From Cryptomeria japonica (taxonomy: Eukaryota > Streptophyta > Pinopsida > Cupressales > Cupressaceae), in the NCBI RefSeq assembly GCF_030272615.1, contig NC_081411.1, forward strand, positions 185,240,449 to 185,304,448: 64,000 nucleotides of DNA, given 5' to 3'. Below, piece after piece: positions 38,430 through 49,279 of the stretch. The notes beneath the pieces were generated by a model. That model saw only the letters and a program-made list of their open reading frames with translations. It had not been told where the DNA came from and did not search any database. The position numbers and the translations under genes are program-made. Position 1 is the stretch's first letter; every line of letters starts with the position of its first letter.

Positions 38430-38790
38430 CTGCATTTTTAACGAATCCATTTTGTGCATATCCTGCAATCATGGCAGTCCACAATTATGCATACATGTCT
38501 ACCACGACAATTGTAACTATAACGTCTAACAATTATCCCCTTTCATTATGCTTTGATGAATGTCCGTACGCTGTTCCAAAGCTCCGATTTTGGCACAAGC
38601 AGGCTGGATGCTGGCAAAGGTTGCTGTATCTGGCTCTACACCTGCCAATTGCATTTGCCAATTTCAACAGATCCATTTATCATTGCACTTCACAGGTACA
38701 CATATTTTTAAGGCATTCAGTCAAATAGTTCGCGTGCCTTGTCTATGCTTCAATATTTTCTACATGTCAATTTCTTTTCTTAAATGTTCT
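38430..38790 (-). pseudogene. PPR (pentatricopeptide repeat) relic A
   Basis: The minus strand reads, across frame changes and stops, CLCQNRSFGTAYGH, VVDMYA and AMIAGYAQNGF, which are PLS-class PPR repeat phrases. It resembles relic B at 40.3-41.0 kb. Intact PPRs bind organellar RNA. This one is dead. Confidence 0.6.
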
Positions 38791-39013
38791 AAGGCCTTTT
38801 CAATATGCTCCCCCAAGTCTTAAGTCTTTTGGTCAAAGACGGGAGGGGATGTGGGAGATGCATTTCTGAGATATGTTTCTTAGGGTATGTTTCTTAGGGT
38901 ATATTGTTTTGGGGACTGAAATTTAAATTTCAAACATTCATATAAAAATATTGATTATTGATTGAGATTATTATAAACATTATAGAATCTTTATGAGCAC
39001 AGTAATTGAATAG

Positions 39014-39285
39014 GAATTATGATGTTCTTTTAGACTTTTTATATATATAGCAGTGTGTATTCAAGCGACGGGTTTGTTATCAAAGAAACCTTCAAAATTG
39101 CAAATTATTTGTCAAACTTATTAACAAAGAGGAATTGTGTCGTAAAATGAATTATGATGTTCTTTTAGACTTTTTATTTATATACCAGTGTGTATTCAAG
39201 CGATGGATCTATTATCAAAGAAACCTTCAAAATTGCATGTTCTGTTGTCAAACTTATTAACAAAGAGGAATTGTGTAGTAAATGG
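39014..39285. repeat. Tandem duplication of a 135-bp segment
   Basis: Two adjacent copies start GAATTATGATGTTCTTTTAG (39014 and 39149) and end AGAGGAATTGTGT.GTAAA. They differ at only a modest number of positions. Non-coding. Confidence 0.85.
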
Positions 39286-40339
39286 ATGAAATTGTTCATG
39301 CAGGGCATGATTGGTATTGTTTTGCATTGTGAAAGTGGCTTTTCCTGCTGGATATGACTTAATTTGTATTCAGCAGAATAATGACAACTATAACATGCCA
39401 ATTTTCTTTGTGTCTGTCCTTGTATACTGAATTGAATGTCCAATGCATGAAACAAGATAATCTTTGACTGTGATTTCAAATGTAAAGATCTAGAAATCTA
39501 CAACAGGGATATGTATTTTGTTGAAGTTGTGATTATTACTAATCATTAGTCTGTTATTCGGTTAGAATTATAATTACAATTGTTGTAGACTCATTCTAAA
39601 TGCTGTGTAAATCTGTAATAACCAAGTTATTAAGGTTGATGGGATATGAACAACATAATAGATGAATGTAAGTTGTCATTGCTTCATGTAAAAAAGTGCA
39701 AACAAAGGACATGAATGCAAACTCCATTAGATCATAATGTTTTGATCATTGCTGATGGTAATTCAGTGTTAATGCTGTTAAACCTTGGCCATGATATCTT
39801 TTAGTGTGGGGTGATGACCTTCGCACCTAATCCTGATTGATAGAGATTTGATAAACATAATTGCTTCTTGATTTTTTGCAAATATGTGATAAAGCCAAAC
39901 ATGCATTGATAGATTGTAACTTTTGAAAACTAGTAACTAAAATGTGTCTCGATGGGATGGATAGCTGTTCCTAGGACAGTTAGGGACATTTGAATGTCCC
40001 TTGACTGTCCTCTAGTGTACTCAGTCATCCCCTGACAAAATTTGCATGTGCTAAAGATGTTGTCAAACTTTTTGCAAAATAAAGGATAAGGTAGGAAAGT
40101 TTCCTTCCCATGCTTGGGCACCTGAAACATCCCCAATGAAAGATGGGGACATATTTGACAAGGAATGCATCCCCGGGAGCATTGTTTTCGACAAATCTAT
40201 TTTGTACATATGCCTTCTCGATGGTTACATATTTTGTGCAGATGTCTACCAGGGCACTTTCAACAATACCATCTGAATAAAGTCCCCCTTCCTTTATGCT
40301 TTGAATCTTTGATAGCTGTCTGTACCCTATTCCAAAGCT

Positions 40340-40980
40340 CTCATTTTGGGAGAGACAGGGAAGATGCTGGTAAAAGTTGTGGGGAGTTTGACTTTACAAC
40401 TGCCAATCGTATTTGCTTGATAGTTTTTAAAGCCTTAAAAAAAAATCCATTTTGTGCATATCCTGCAATCATGGCATTACATGAGATTACATTTCTTTGA
40501 GGCATTTTGTCAAGCAGCACAAGTTCCTTGTCCATGCTTCCTCATTTTGTGTAAACGTTTACAAGAGCATTTCTAACTATCGTATCTATCGAAAATCCAC
40601 CTTCCATTATACTTCGATGCATGTCTGTACTCTGTTCCAAAGCTCTCCCATTTTAGCAAAGACAGGGAGGATGCCGGTGAAGGTTCTGGAAATTGGCTTT
40701 ACACTTGTCAATTACATTTGCCTGAAAGTTCTAAGCCTTTCCAACAAATCCATTTTTTTCATATCATGCAGTCATTCCATTCCATGAGACGGCATATCTT
40801 CGAGGCATTATGTCAAACAGTTGACGTGCCTTGTCTGTGGTTCCACATTTTGCATACGTGTCTACCAGGGCAATTGCAACTGTGCTTTGTTGGATGTTTA
40901 TAGCTGTTCCAAAGCTCCTATTTTGGCACACGCAGGGAGGATGCTGGCAAACATTTTTAATTTTGGCTTTACACATGCCA
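40340..40980 (-). pseudogene. PPR (pentatricopeptide repeat) relic B
   Basis: Minus-strand pieces encode consecutive PLS-type repeats: IALVDTYAKCGTTDKARQLF with DIMPRRYAVSWNGM (40890-40770), then LLDKMPQRNVISCNAM and IAGYAQNGFFFKAL (40520-40420). A CQHPPCVCQNRSFGTA phrase recurs in relic A. Several stops and frameshifts break it. Fainter traces continue to about 40150. Whether A and B are one decayed gene or two copies cannot be told by eye. Confidence 0.65.
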
Positions 40981-41535
40981 ATCGCATTTGGTTGAAAGAC
41001 AGAGCATGCCCTTAAAACCCTCTCTTATAGGTTTCATCTGAGATGTTTCTTACAGCTGAAAAACAGGGATGTTCATTGACAGTATTGAAACAAAGTATAT
41101 ACAGCTATTAATAGGAAAGCAATGCCAAAGAATACATAATATATATGCAATGATAAGTACCATTTATAGCTTACAACCAATTAAAATTTTATTTATATTA
41201 ACTGTATAATCTTGTGGCCTTTTTTTTGAACAAATTGTTAGAGACGGACAGGGCAATTGCAAGCACATACAGAGAGATCCTGTTTGAGCTCTGTAAGGGC
41301 TATAACTACTTGTAATCATTGTTACCGATAAAATCGGTTGTGTTGCTGTAAAGCCACCTTTGAACACGGTCACACTGCCTATCAATCAATGCTTTTAACA
41401 TTCAAACGAGGAGTGCTGCTGGTCACCATTTACGCCTCTTTTTCCTAAAATTCTGTTTAGTCTAGATCTGAGATTGGAAAGGATTTTGTCATTTGACATT
41501 GATCCTTAAGTAGGTACAAGCCTTAGCCCAGTATC

Positions 41536-42666
41536 TGATGTCCCCACTTTGAAATACAATTTATATATATATATATATATCAGACTTTGTGTGTAGTGTT
41601 AGCATTTCGCTATATAAAGAGGGAAGCTTTGGTTTGGAGTACACTTGGAGAATCAGATATATGCCTCTCTATGCACGATTGGGTGTGGGACGAACCTCTT
41701 CGCAGCCGGAATATGATCAGACCGAAAGGCAGAGAGCATCTACAAGCCGTGAAGAGCAGATATCAAATCAAGAACGTAACCATTAAAAGAGCATTAGATA
41801 GACTTTGCTTGGTCTTTGACAGGCAAAGTCCATCAATCGAAGTCTGGAGCATTAGCGCTATCATCCAATGAACAGGCGATCTGTCAAAGTGAATGCATGA
41901 TTAGGCAAAAGGTATTATCGAGAATTAGTTGGGCCATCCAACGTATGGAGCATACTGTTTAGAGTCAAGCAATTCCACCAGGTCTAGGCGCATGTCACTT
42001 CCTATCAACCAGAATATTAATCTATACTAGTTATGAAGAGGCACGATAATAAATGACTTACTCAAACGATTGAAGTAGAGATACGAATTAGAGGATAATG
42101 ACAGCGATTATAGATGAGAAGGGAAATAGTTAGGAAAGAACGTGTCTTTTAATTCACACCCCTCTAATCATTTAAGAAGACAATCGAATTCAATCCGAAT
42201 GATTATGCTAGAATTGGTAATTAATAATTATCCTTTATTGCCAGAACTGAAGAAGTTCGTGAGCAGGCCGGAGGCCAAATTATCGAGCACCAAAAACAAT
42301 CATCCATTCATGTGAAGCGGCACATTACAAATTAAGGCATAGTCTTTTACGTGTTTTGACACATGATCTTAAGATCATAGGTCAGAAATAGCGAATAAGA
42401 GTTCTTTACCTATCATCCATCCTCGAACTAGAAACCAAATCAGACTTTCTTATTTCAACCAAACACCCGTATTTATTCCCGAAACGTGGCATCATTGTTA
42501 CTAACATGATACCCTCCTATATTAATAAAAGTGTTTGACGGTCAAGATTGAAGCTGTCCTAAAATAAGATAAAGGTAGCATAATTTGCATCTAGTCTTGC
42601 TATAGTGGTCGTCTGGGCCCCATAAATTATAAGCAGAATTTAAGTGTCTCAAAACGGGACATTACA
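41536..42666. mobile_element. Solo LTR (1,131 bp) with 5-bp target duplication
   Basis: It starts TGATGTCCCC and ends GGGACATTACA, near-perfect inverted ends once a 2-bp gap is allowed. GTATC flanks both sides (41531-41535 and 42667-42671). Inside the left part are a TA microsatellite (41562-41580) and GCTATATAAAGAGGG (about 41611), a TATA-like box for plus-strand transcription. Orientation is not firmly decided. The ORF at 41587-41871 lies within it and is unsupported. Confidence 0.75.
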
Positions 42667-42980
42667 GTATCCTACACGTCAATCAAGAGGTTCTCAAGGT
42701 CTTTTGCAACACCTAATATTTATTTCCAGCACCATTCTCTATCAACATCCCAGATCCATACTGACCTAATCTTTTGTGGTCAAACAGCAATCTTACCACT
42801 GAGAAGTTGTGACACACAATGCTATGGCCAACCTTAAAATCTCCAAGGCAAACGGTTGTAAATCTTAAAGGCGTGGCTGTTCTAATGATAAGAAACTGTT
42901 CAGCAACTTCTCTTCAATGTTATTTTGATTTTACATTTAATGAAAAGCCCGGGGATAGTGATATGTGAAAGTGACATTCT

Positions 42981-43523
42981 TGTTGATAATTGATGCTGTT
43001 AAAGCATGCAGCTCCATGCAGCTTCAGTTTGGACATGAATCTATCCATTCATCACCATGCATAAGCTATTTTTAGTTTAAATTAGTTTTTGTTTATTCAT
43101 GCAAATAAAGCATGTACTCCAGCATGCATTAATCCTTAGGACTATTTTTAGTTTTGTTTTTTTGCATGAGTTTGTTTTTAGTAAATAAAGCATGCTGTGC
43201 ATGCACTTACTATATTCTTAATTTAGGGAGTAGTTTGTTTTTTTAGTTTGAGAGTCTTAGTAGCTTTCCATGCAATGCTAGGAATATATTTAGAACTGCA
43301 GTTATTATTAATTCTTCTAAGCTGCAAATTCTTTATATATTTAGCGTCTATGTAATTTTTTAATTAAGCTTCAATAAAGAAATTGGTGTGTGCAATTCCA
43401 AAAAAACAGGGCACTTTGTTTTTTATTCTGAATTGTGATTTATTTTTGCAATTTATTCTTTTTGCTATTATTGATTGTTAATCAGCTGGTTCAGAGAGGG
43501 TAGGTCAGGTTCAAAATTCTACA
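42981..43523 (+). repeat. 5' LTR of the copia element (543 bp)
   Basis: It ends two bases before the TGGTATCAGAGC primer site. It carries an extra CATGCAGCTC-type duplication near its start that is absent from the 3' LTR, plus several AATAAAG signals. Confidence 0.95.
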
Positions 43524-43592
43524 AGTGGTATCAGAGCAGGTAAAATTGTTTTGGGTTAAAGTTTTATTGTTGGAATTTCACCAAAGTTAATT

Positions 43593-44490
43593 ATGTCGAA
43601 TTCTAACAATATGTCCATTCCAGAATTTGATGGGAATGATTATGATTATTGGTTATTGGTGCATTAAGATGCTGACCTTTTTGATTGGAAAAGATTTGTG
43701 GGAGGTTATTGAATTAGGTTATGAAGAGCCAACTGATTGGAATGCCCTTACAGCCAATGACAGAATAGCAAGAAAGGAAGCACGGAAAAAGAATGCTCAA
43801 GCTTTGTTTTACATTCAGATAGCTCTTGATAAGAGCTTATTTCCAAGAATATCAGGAGCAACAACTGCTAAAGATGCCTGGAAGGCTCTACAAGAAGCTT
43901 ACCGGGGTAGTGATCAAGTTAAAGTGGTCAAGCTTCAGACATTGAAGCGAGAATTCGAAAATTTGAAGATGCAAGAAGCTGAAAGTATAAGTGATTATTG
44001 TGTTAGAGTCAAAGATGTGGTCAATAAAATGGCTACACTTGGGGAAATTGTAAGCAATGAAGTTTTGATTAAAAATGTGTTGAGATCTTTGACACCCAGA
44101 TGGAATCATGTAGCAATAATCATAGAAGAAAGCAAGGATTTGACAAAACTATAGTTTGATCAACTAGTTGGATCCCTGATGTCTCATGAAGAAAGATTGA
44201 AAGATTCTTTTGAAGGTGTAGAGAAAACGTTTTCCTCTAAATTGTTAATCACAAAAAATGAAGATGCAAGCAGTAGTAGTGCCAAAATCAATCAAGGCGA
44301 AGGTAAAGGGCAAAGCCAAAATTCTTCAAGAGGTAGAGGAAGAGGTGGCTCAAGAGGAAGTGGTGGTTTCAAAGGAAGAGGTAGAGGCAGATTTGATAAG
44401 ACAAATGTTCAATGTTACCATTGTAACAGGTATGGCCACTTTGAAAGAGAATGCAGATTGAAAGAAGGTAAAAGTGCTAACTATGCTTAA
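43593..44490 (+). pseudogene. Copia gag (broken)
   Basis: It starts at ATG 43593 (MSNSNNMSIPEFDGNDYDYW). A 7-bp tandem duplication (TTATTGG at 43646-43652 and 43653-43659) then shifts the frame, after which Gag continues as CIKMLTFLIGKDLWEVIELG. The CCHC zinc knuckle CYHCNRYGHFEREC is intact near 44413, after an Arg/Gly-rich linker (GRGRGGSRG). Stops at 44152-44154 and 44488-44490. Gag would form the particle and bind RNA. Confidence 0.9.
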
Positions 44491-47400
44491 GAAAGTAGTG
44501 AGAATCCTCCTGATCACTTATTTTTGTCTTATGCAAAGGGTGAAAATACTAGTAAAGATGTTTGCTACCTAGATTCTGGATGCTCTAACCATATGATAGG
44601 GAATGAGAAGTTGTTCTCAACAAAGGATGGAAGTTTCAAATCCAAGATCCAGCTTGGTGATGATAAATCATTGGAGGTTGCTGCCAAAGGAGCTATGGAG
44701 GTCCAAACAAAAGAAGGTATAAAGAGTATTTATGATATTTATTATACTCCACAATTGAAGCACAATTTGTTAAGTGTTGGGCAGCTATGTGAGAAAAATT
44801 ATAAAGTAGTATTTGAGAATAAGACTTGTACTATCTATGATAAGAATAAGGATAATAGGGTGATCACTGTTGTTCCTATGACAAGAAATAGGATGTTCCC
44901 CTTGAGGTTTGGTGAACATAACAATAGTTTGGCAAATATGGCTTATGAGGATTGAAGTTGGTTATGGCATCTCAGGTATGGGAATTTAAATTTTCATAGT
45001 TTGAAGTTTCTAACCTCACATGCATTAGTTTCTGGTTTGCCCAAGGTTGAGGAACACAAGGAGGTTTGTGAAGGTTGTGCTAAAGGAAAGCATGCAAGAG
45101 AAAAGTTTCCAAAGGGAAATGCATGGAGGGCTTATCACCCACTTCAGCTTGTTCATTCAAATATATGTGGTCCTATGTAGACTAAGAGTTTGGTTAAGTC
45201 ATCATATTTCATCACTTTTATTGATGATTACTCACGAAATTGTTGGGTATATTTTTTGAAGGCCAAAGATGAAGCCTTGGATACATTCAAGAAGTTTAAA
45301 GCCCCTGTGGAAAATGAGAAAGGGTGCAAGATCAAATGTTCAAGGACTGATCGTGGAGGAGAGTTTTGCTCAAAGGCTTTCCAAAGTTATTGTGATTTTA
45401 ATGGCATCAAGAGGCAACTTACTACTGCATTCCAAAGTTATTGTGATTTTAATGGCATCAAGAGGCAACTTACTACTGCATACACACCTCAACAGAATGG
45501 AGTAGCTGAAAGGAAGAATCGTACTGTGGTTGAAATGGCAAGGTGCATGTTACAAACCAAGGGATTGAGCAATTCTTATTGGGGAGATGCAGTTGCAACA
45601 ACTGTGTACATCCTCAACCGTTGCCCCACCAGTGCACTAGAAAAGATGACTCCTTATGAAGCTTGGTATGGGAAAAGGTCTAATGTTAATCATTTCAAAG
45701 TTTTTGGTTGTTTAGCTTACATGCATGTACCTGATCAGAATAGACAGAAGTTAGATGCAAAGAGTGAATCATGTATTTTTATTGGGTATAGTGAGAAAAG
45801 CAAGGCTTATAGATTGTATAATCCCCTCTCTAACAAGCTTATTGTCTCAAGAGATGTGATTTTTGATGAAGGGGGAGTTTATGGTCATCAAAAAGGCCAT
45901 GTTGAGAAGCCAAAATCTATTTTGAATGATGATATAATTGCTGATATTGATCATGAGCAGCCAACTAATGTTTCTATATCCAGTGGTTTAACTCCACCAA
46001 GCAATCCTTCATCAAGTTCTTTAGTACCAAGTTCAAGTCCAGCTTCTTCTCCAAGTTCTACAAGGAAGGTAAGGAGATTGAGTGATATCTATCAGAAGAG
46101 TGGAAATCAAGTACATGAAGAAAACCTAATAGGTGAGACAGTGAATTTTGCTTTATTAGCCAAGGCTGATTTTGAACCATCATATTTTGAAGATGCATGT
46201 ATTAATGAAGTTTGGGTGAAAGCCATGGAAGAAGAGATGGATTCCATTCACAGGAATGACACTTGGGAGTTAACAGAACTCCCACATGAGAAGAAAAAGA
46301 TTGGCACCAAATGGGTCTACAAGACCAAATTTAATAGTGATAGGAGTGTTGAAAGACACAAGGCAAGATTAGTTGCTAAAGGCTTCACACAGAAGTATGG
46401 AATTGACTATGAAGAGACATTTGCATCAATAGCAAGACAAGAGACCATAAGAATGTTGATTTCATTAGCAGCTCAGAAGAAGTGGAGCATACATCATATG
46501 GACGTGAAAAGTGCCTTCTTGAATGGGTACTTAGAAGAGGAAGTATATGTGGAGCAGCCACAAGGTTTTGAAGTGGAAGGAAAAGAGAATCTTGTTTACA
46601 GGTTGAAGAAGGCTTTGTATGGCCTCAAGCAAGCGCCAAAAGCGTGGTATGCCAGAATTGATGGATACTTTCAGGAGAATGGCTTCCAAAGAAGTAAGAG
46701 TGATCCTACCCTTTACTACAAACAAGAAGGTACTGATATCCTCATCATAAGTTTGTATGTTGATGATCTTTTGTATATGGGTAGTAGTTCTAAGATGAAA
46801 GATGAATTCAAAGCTGCTATGATGAAAGAATTTGAGATGAAAGATCTTGGTCTGATGAAATAATTTCTAGGAATGGAGGTTTATCAAAGTAAGGATGAGA
46901 TTTTCATTTGTCAAACAAAGTATGCACAAGATATGCTGAAGAAATTTAATATGACTGATTGTAACCTTGCCTCCACTCCAAGTGCTCATGGAGTTTTGTT
47001 ATGTTGAGATGATGGTGCTGATTTAGTTGATGAGACAACTTACAGAAGTATTGTGGGGAGCTTGATGCTTCTAATCCACACGAAGCCTGATATTGCCTAT
47101 TCAGTTTCACTTGTTTCAAGGTATATGACAAATTTATCTGAAATACATATGAAGGCAGCCAAGAGGATTTTGAGGTATGTGAAAGGGAATTTAAGTTTTG
47201 GTATTCATTACTATTCTTCTAAAACGTTCGATCTTGTAGGTTTTAGTGATTCAGATTGGGGAGGTAGTATGGATGACCGTAAATCTACATCTGGAAATTG
47301 TTTTTCTTTTGGCTCTGGTTTAATTACCTGGAGCTCAAAAAAATAAAGTATTGTTGCCCTCTCATCTACAGAAGCAGAGTATGTTGCAATTACCTCAATA

Positions 47401-47711
47401 GGTACACGAGCTCTTTGACTCAGAAAAGTTTTGGAAGAAATTGGAGAAAAACAAATTCAGCCTACAGTAATTTATTGTGACAATGTGAATGCCATCAAGT
47501 TAGTAAAGAATCCGGTTCATCACAGTAGAACAAAACATTTTGATTTGAAATATCACTTCATACGAGATTTGGTGCAGAAGAAGGATGTTGAATTGAAGCA
47601 CATCAACACCTAGGATCAGCTAGCAGATATATTCACCAAAGCGGTTGCAAAAGCTCAGTTTACAGCACTACGAGATAAGATTGTGAGCCCTCTTAGCATC
47701 AAGGGGGAGTA
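44491..47711 (+). pseudogene. Copia pol: protease, integrase, RT, RNase H (broken)
   Basis: Protease YLDSGCSNHM (44567) is followed by integrase with finger pieces HLRYGNLNFHSL and CEGCAKGKH and a core with [15 protein letters not shown] and [10 protein letters not shown] has [26 protein letters not shown] and intact YVDDLL. RNase H has GFSDSDWGG, STEAEYVA and YCDNVNAI. All lie in one frame. Stops at 44953, 45178, 46861, 47005, 47344, 47416 and 47611 (first base) break it. A 51-bp in-frame tandem duplication (45379-45429 and 45430-45480) repeats 17 residues inside the integrase core. Confidence 0.93.
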
Positions 47712-48244
47712 TGTTGATAATTGATGTTGCTTTGGCATGTAGCTCCAGTTTGGACATGAATCTATCCATTCATCACCATGCATAAGCTATTTTTAGTTTA
47801 AATCAGTTTTTGTTTATTCATGCAAATAAAACATGTACTCCAGCATGCATTAATCCTTAGGACTATTTTTAGTTTTGTTTTTTGCATGAGTTTGTTTTTA
47901 GTAAATAAAGCATGCTGTGCATGCACTTACTATATTCTTAATTTAGGGAGTAGTTTGTTTTTTTTAGTTTGAGAGTCTTAGTAGCTTTCCATGCAATGCT
48001 AGGAATATATTTAGAACTGCAGTTATTATTAATTCTTCTAGGTTGCAAATTCTTTATATATACAGCCTCTATGTAATTTTTTAATTAAGCTTGAATAAAG
48101 TAATTGGTGTGTGCAATTCCAAAAAAACAGGGCACTTTGTTTTTTATTCTGAATTGTGATTTCTTTTTGCAATTTATTCTTTTTGCTGTTATTATTTGCT
48201 AATCAGCTGGTTCAGAGAGGATAGGTCAGGTTCAAAATTCTACA
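47712..48244 (+). repeat. 3' LTR of the copia element (533 bp)
   Basis: It follows the polypurine tract directly and is followed by the target duplication ATTCT. It is nearly identical to the 5' LTR. Confidence 0.95.
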
Positions 48245-48249
48245 ATTCT

Positions 48250-49279
48250 TTTATACACGATGATATGTCTTATCATGGCATTCCTTCGGTATCTAATTAG
48301 CCTCTAATCATTTGTCTTGTCTCATAATCAATTTGCCACTAATTACCTACACTCTAATCATGAGTCTCATCTCATTAGTTTAAACCAACACAGATCCCTA
48401 CATTTAGGTCTTGAACTCACGCTGTAGAATTGTGGGTTTCTATTGAAATTTAAAATAAATATGTATTTTTCGTTTTATAAGTAGTATTTCTCAAAGTTCT
48501 TTTTCTTATATTTTACTACTGTCATTATCTAATAAATTTTTGATAATTATTTAATAATAAGTAGATTTTAGACATCTCAATTAAAAAATTTCAAAGAAAT
48601 AATTCATTTTAAGGTAAATCAAATAAGATTTAATATAGAACAAAAAACTTTAAAGTAACTTTTGATAATATATTTATTTTTTCCTTATAATCTTCTATTT
48701 ATAATCTAAAAATAAGATTGCTAAATGATGTTTCATAATTTACATGTGAAGCAAATTAAAATAGTAAAACTAAACATGTTTTACAATCAACAAGAATTCT
48801 ACAATCCATAGTCAATATTATAATGAAATTATGGTCGTAACTCCAGGTGGACCAACCCAATTGAATTTTTAGAAACCTTCTAAACCTACTGTAACCATGA
48901 AGATTATTGAAGTGATAAAGCCACTGAAACATTTTTGCAAAATTAAATAAGAGTCTAAGGTACCCTATGACACATAAAGTAGCACACTGCCTGTCTGCCA
49001 TTACCCTGCCACGCTGCACCACAAAATTGTGTCTGCAACTATCTTGAAGAAAAGGAACTCTCTACCTTTAATGGATATGTTAATGCCATAGCTAAAGACC
49101 AATAGCACACGTCTTGTGAGCTTCCAACCTGTATCACAGTTAAAAATAACTTGTCACAACAGAAGATTCAGAGTTAAATGTTTATAGATGACAGCAAGAT
49201 GAGAAATATTGTAGTGATTTGGATTGTATGCAATTACGACATTTGGATGTAGGAATGGCATACCATACCGAGTTGGCTC
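48250..49279. other. Gene-free stretch downstream of the NLR-SEO gene
   Basis: No gene is seen. The part nearest 49279 is presumably 3' UTR and terminator of the minus-strand gene. The minus-strand ORF at 48756-49022 is not supported. Confidence 0.5.

Larger units (their letters stand above)
42981..48244 (+). mobile_element. Ty1/copia LTR retrotransposon, near full length (5,264 bp), mutated
   Basis: Two LTRs (42981-43523 and 47712-48244) start TGTTGATAATTG and end AAATTCTACA. ATTCT flanks both ends (42976-42980 and 48245-48249). The primer site TGGTATCAGAGC (43526-43537) is the standard initiator-Met tRNA type, and the polypurine tract AAGGGGGAGTA lies at 47701-47711. Between them is a single gag-pol order of Gag, protease, integrase, RT and RNase H, the copia order. 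About 20 substitutions and a few indels separate the LTRs by eye, so it is moderately old. Confidence 0.95.

Noticed and set aside
41587..41871. 94-codon ORF as a host gene
   Set aside because: It lies wholly inside a solo LTR with an exact target duplication and shows no family resemblance.
43526..43537. tRNA-like sequence TGGTATCAGAGC
   Set aside because: It is the copia primer-binding site next to the LTR, not a tRNA gene. No cloverleaf surrounds it.
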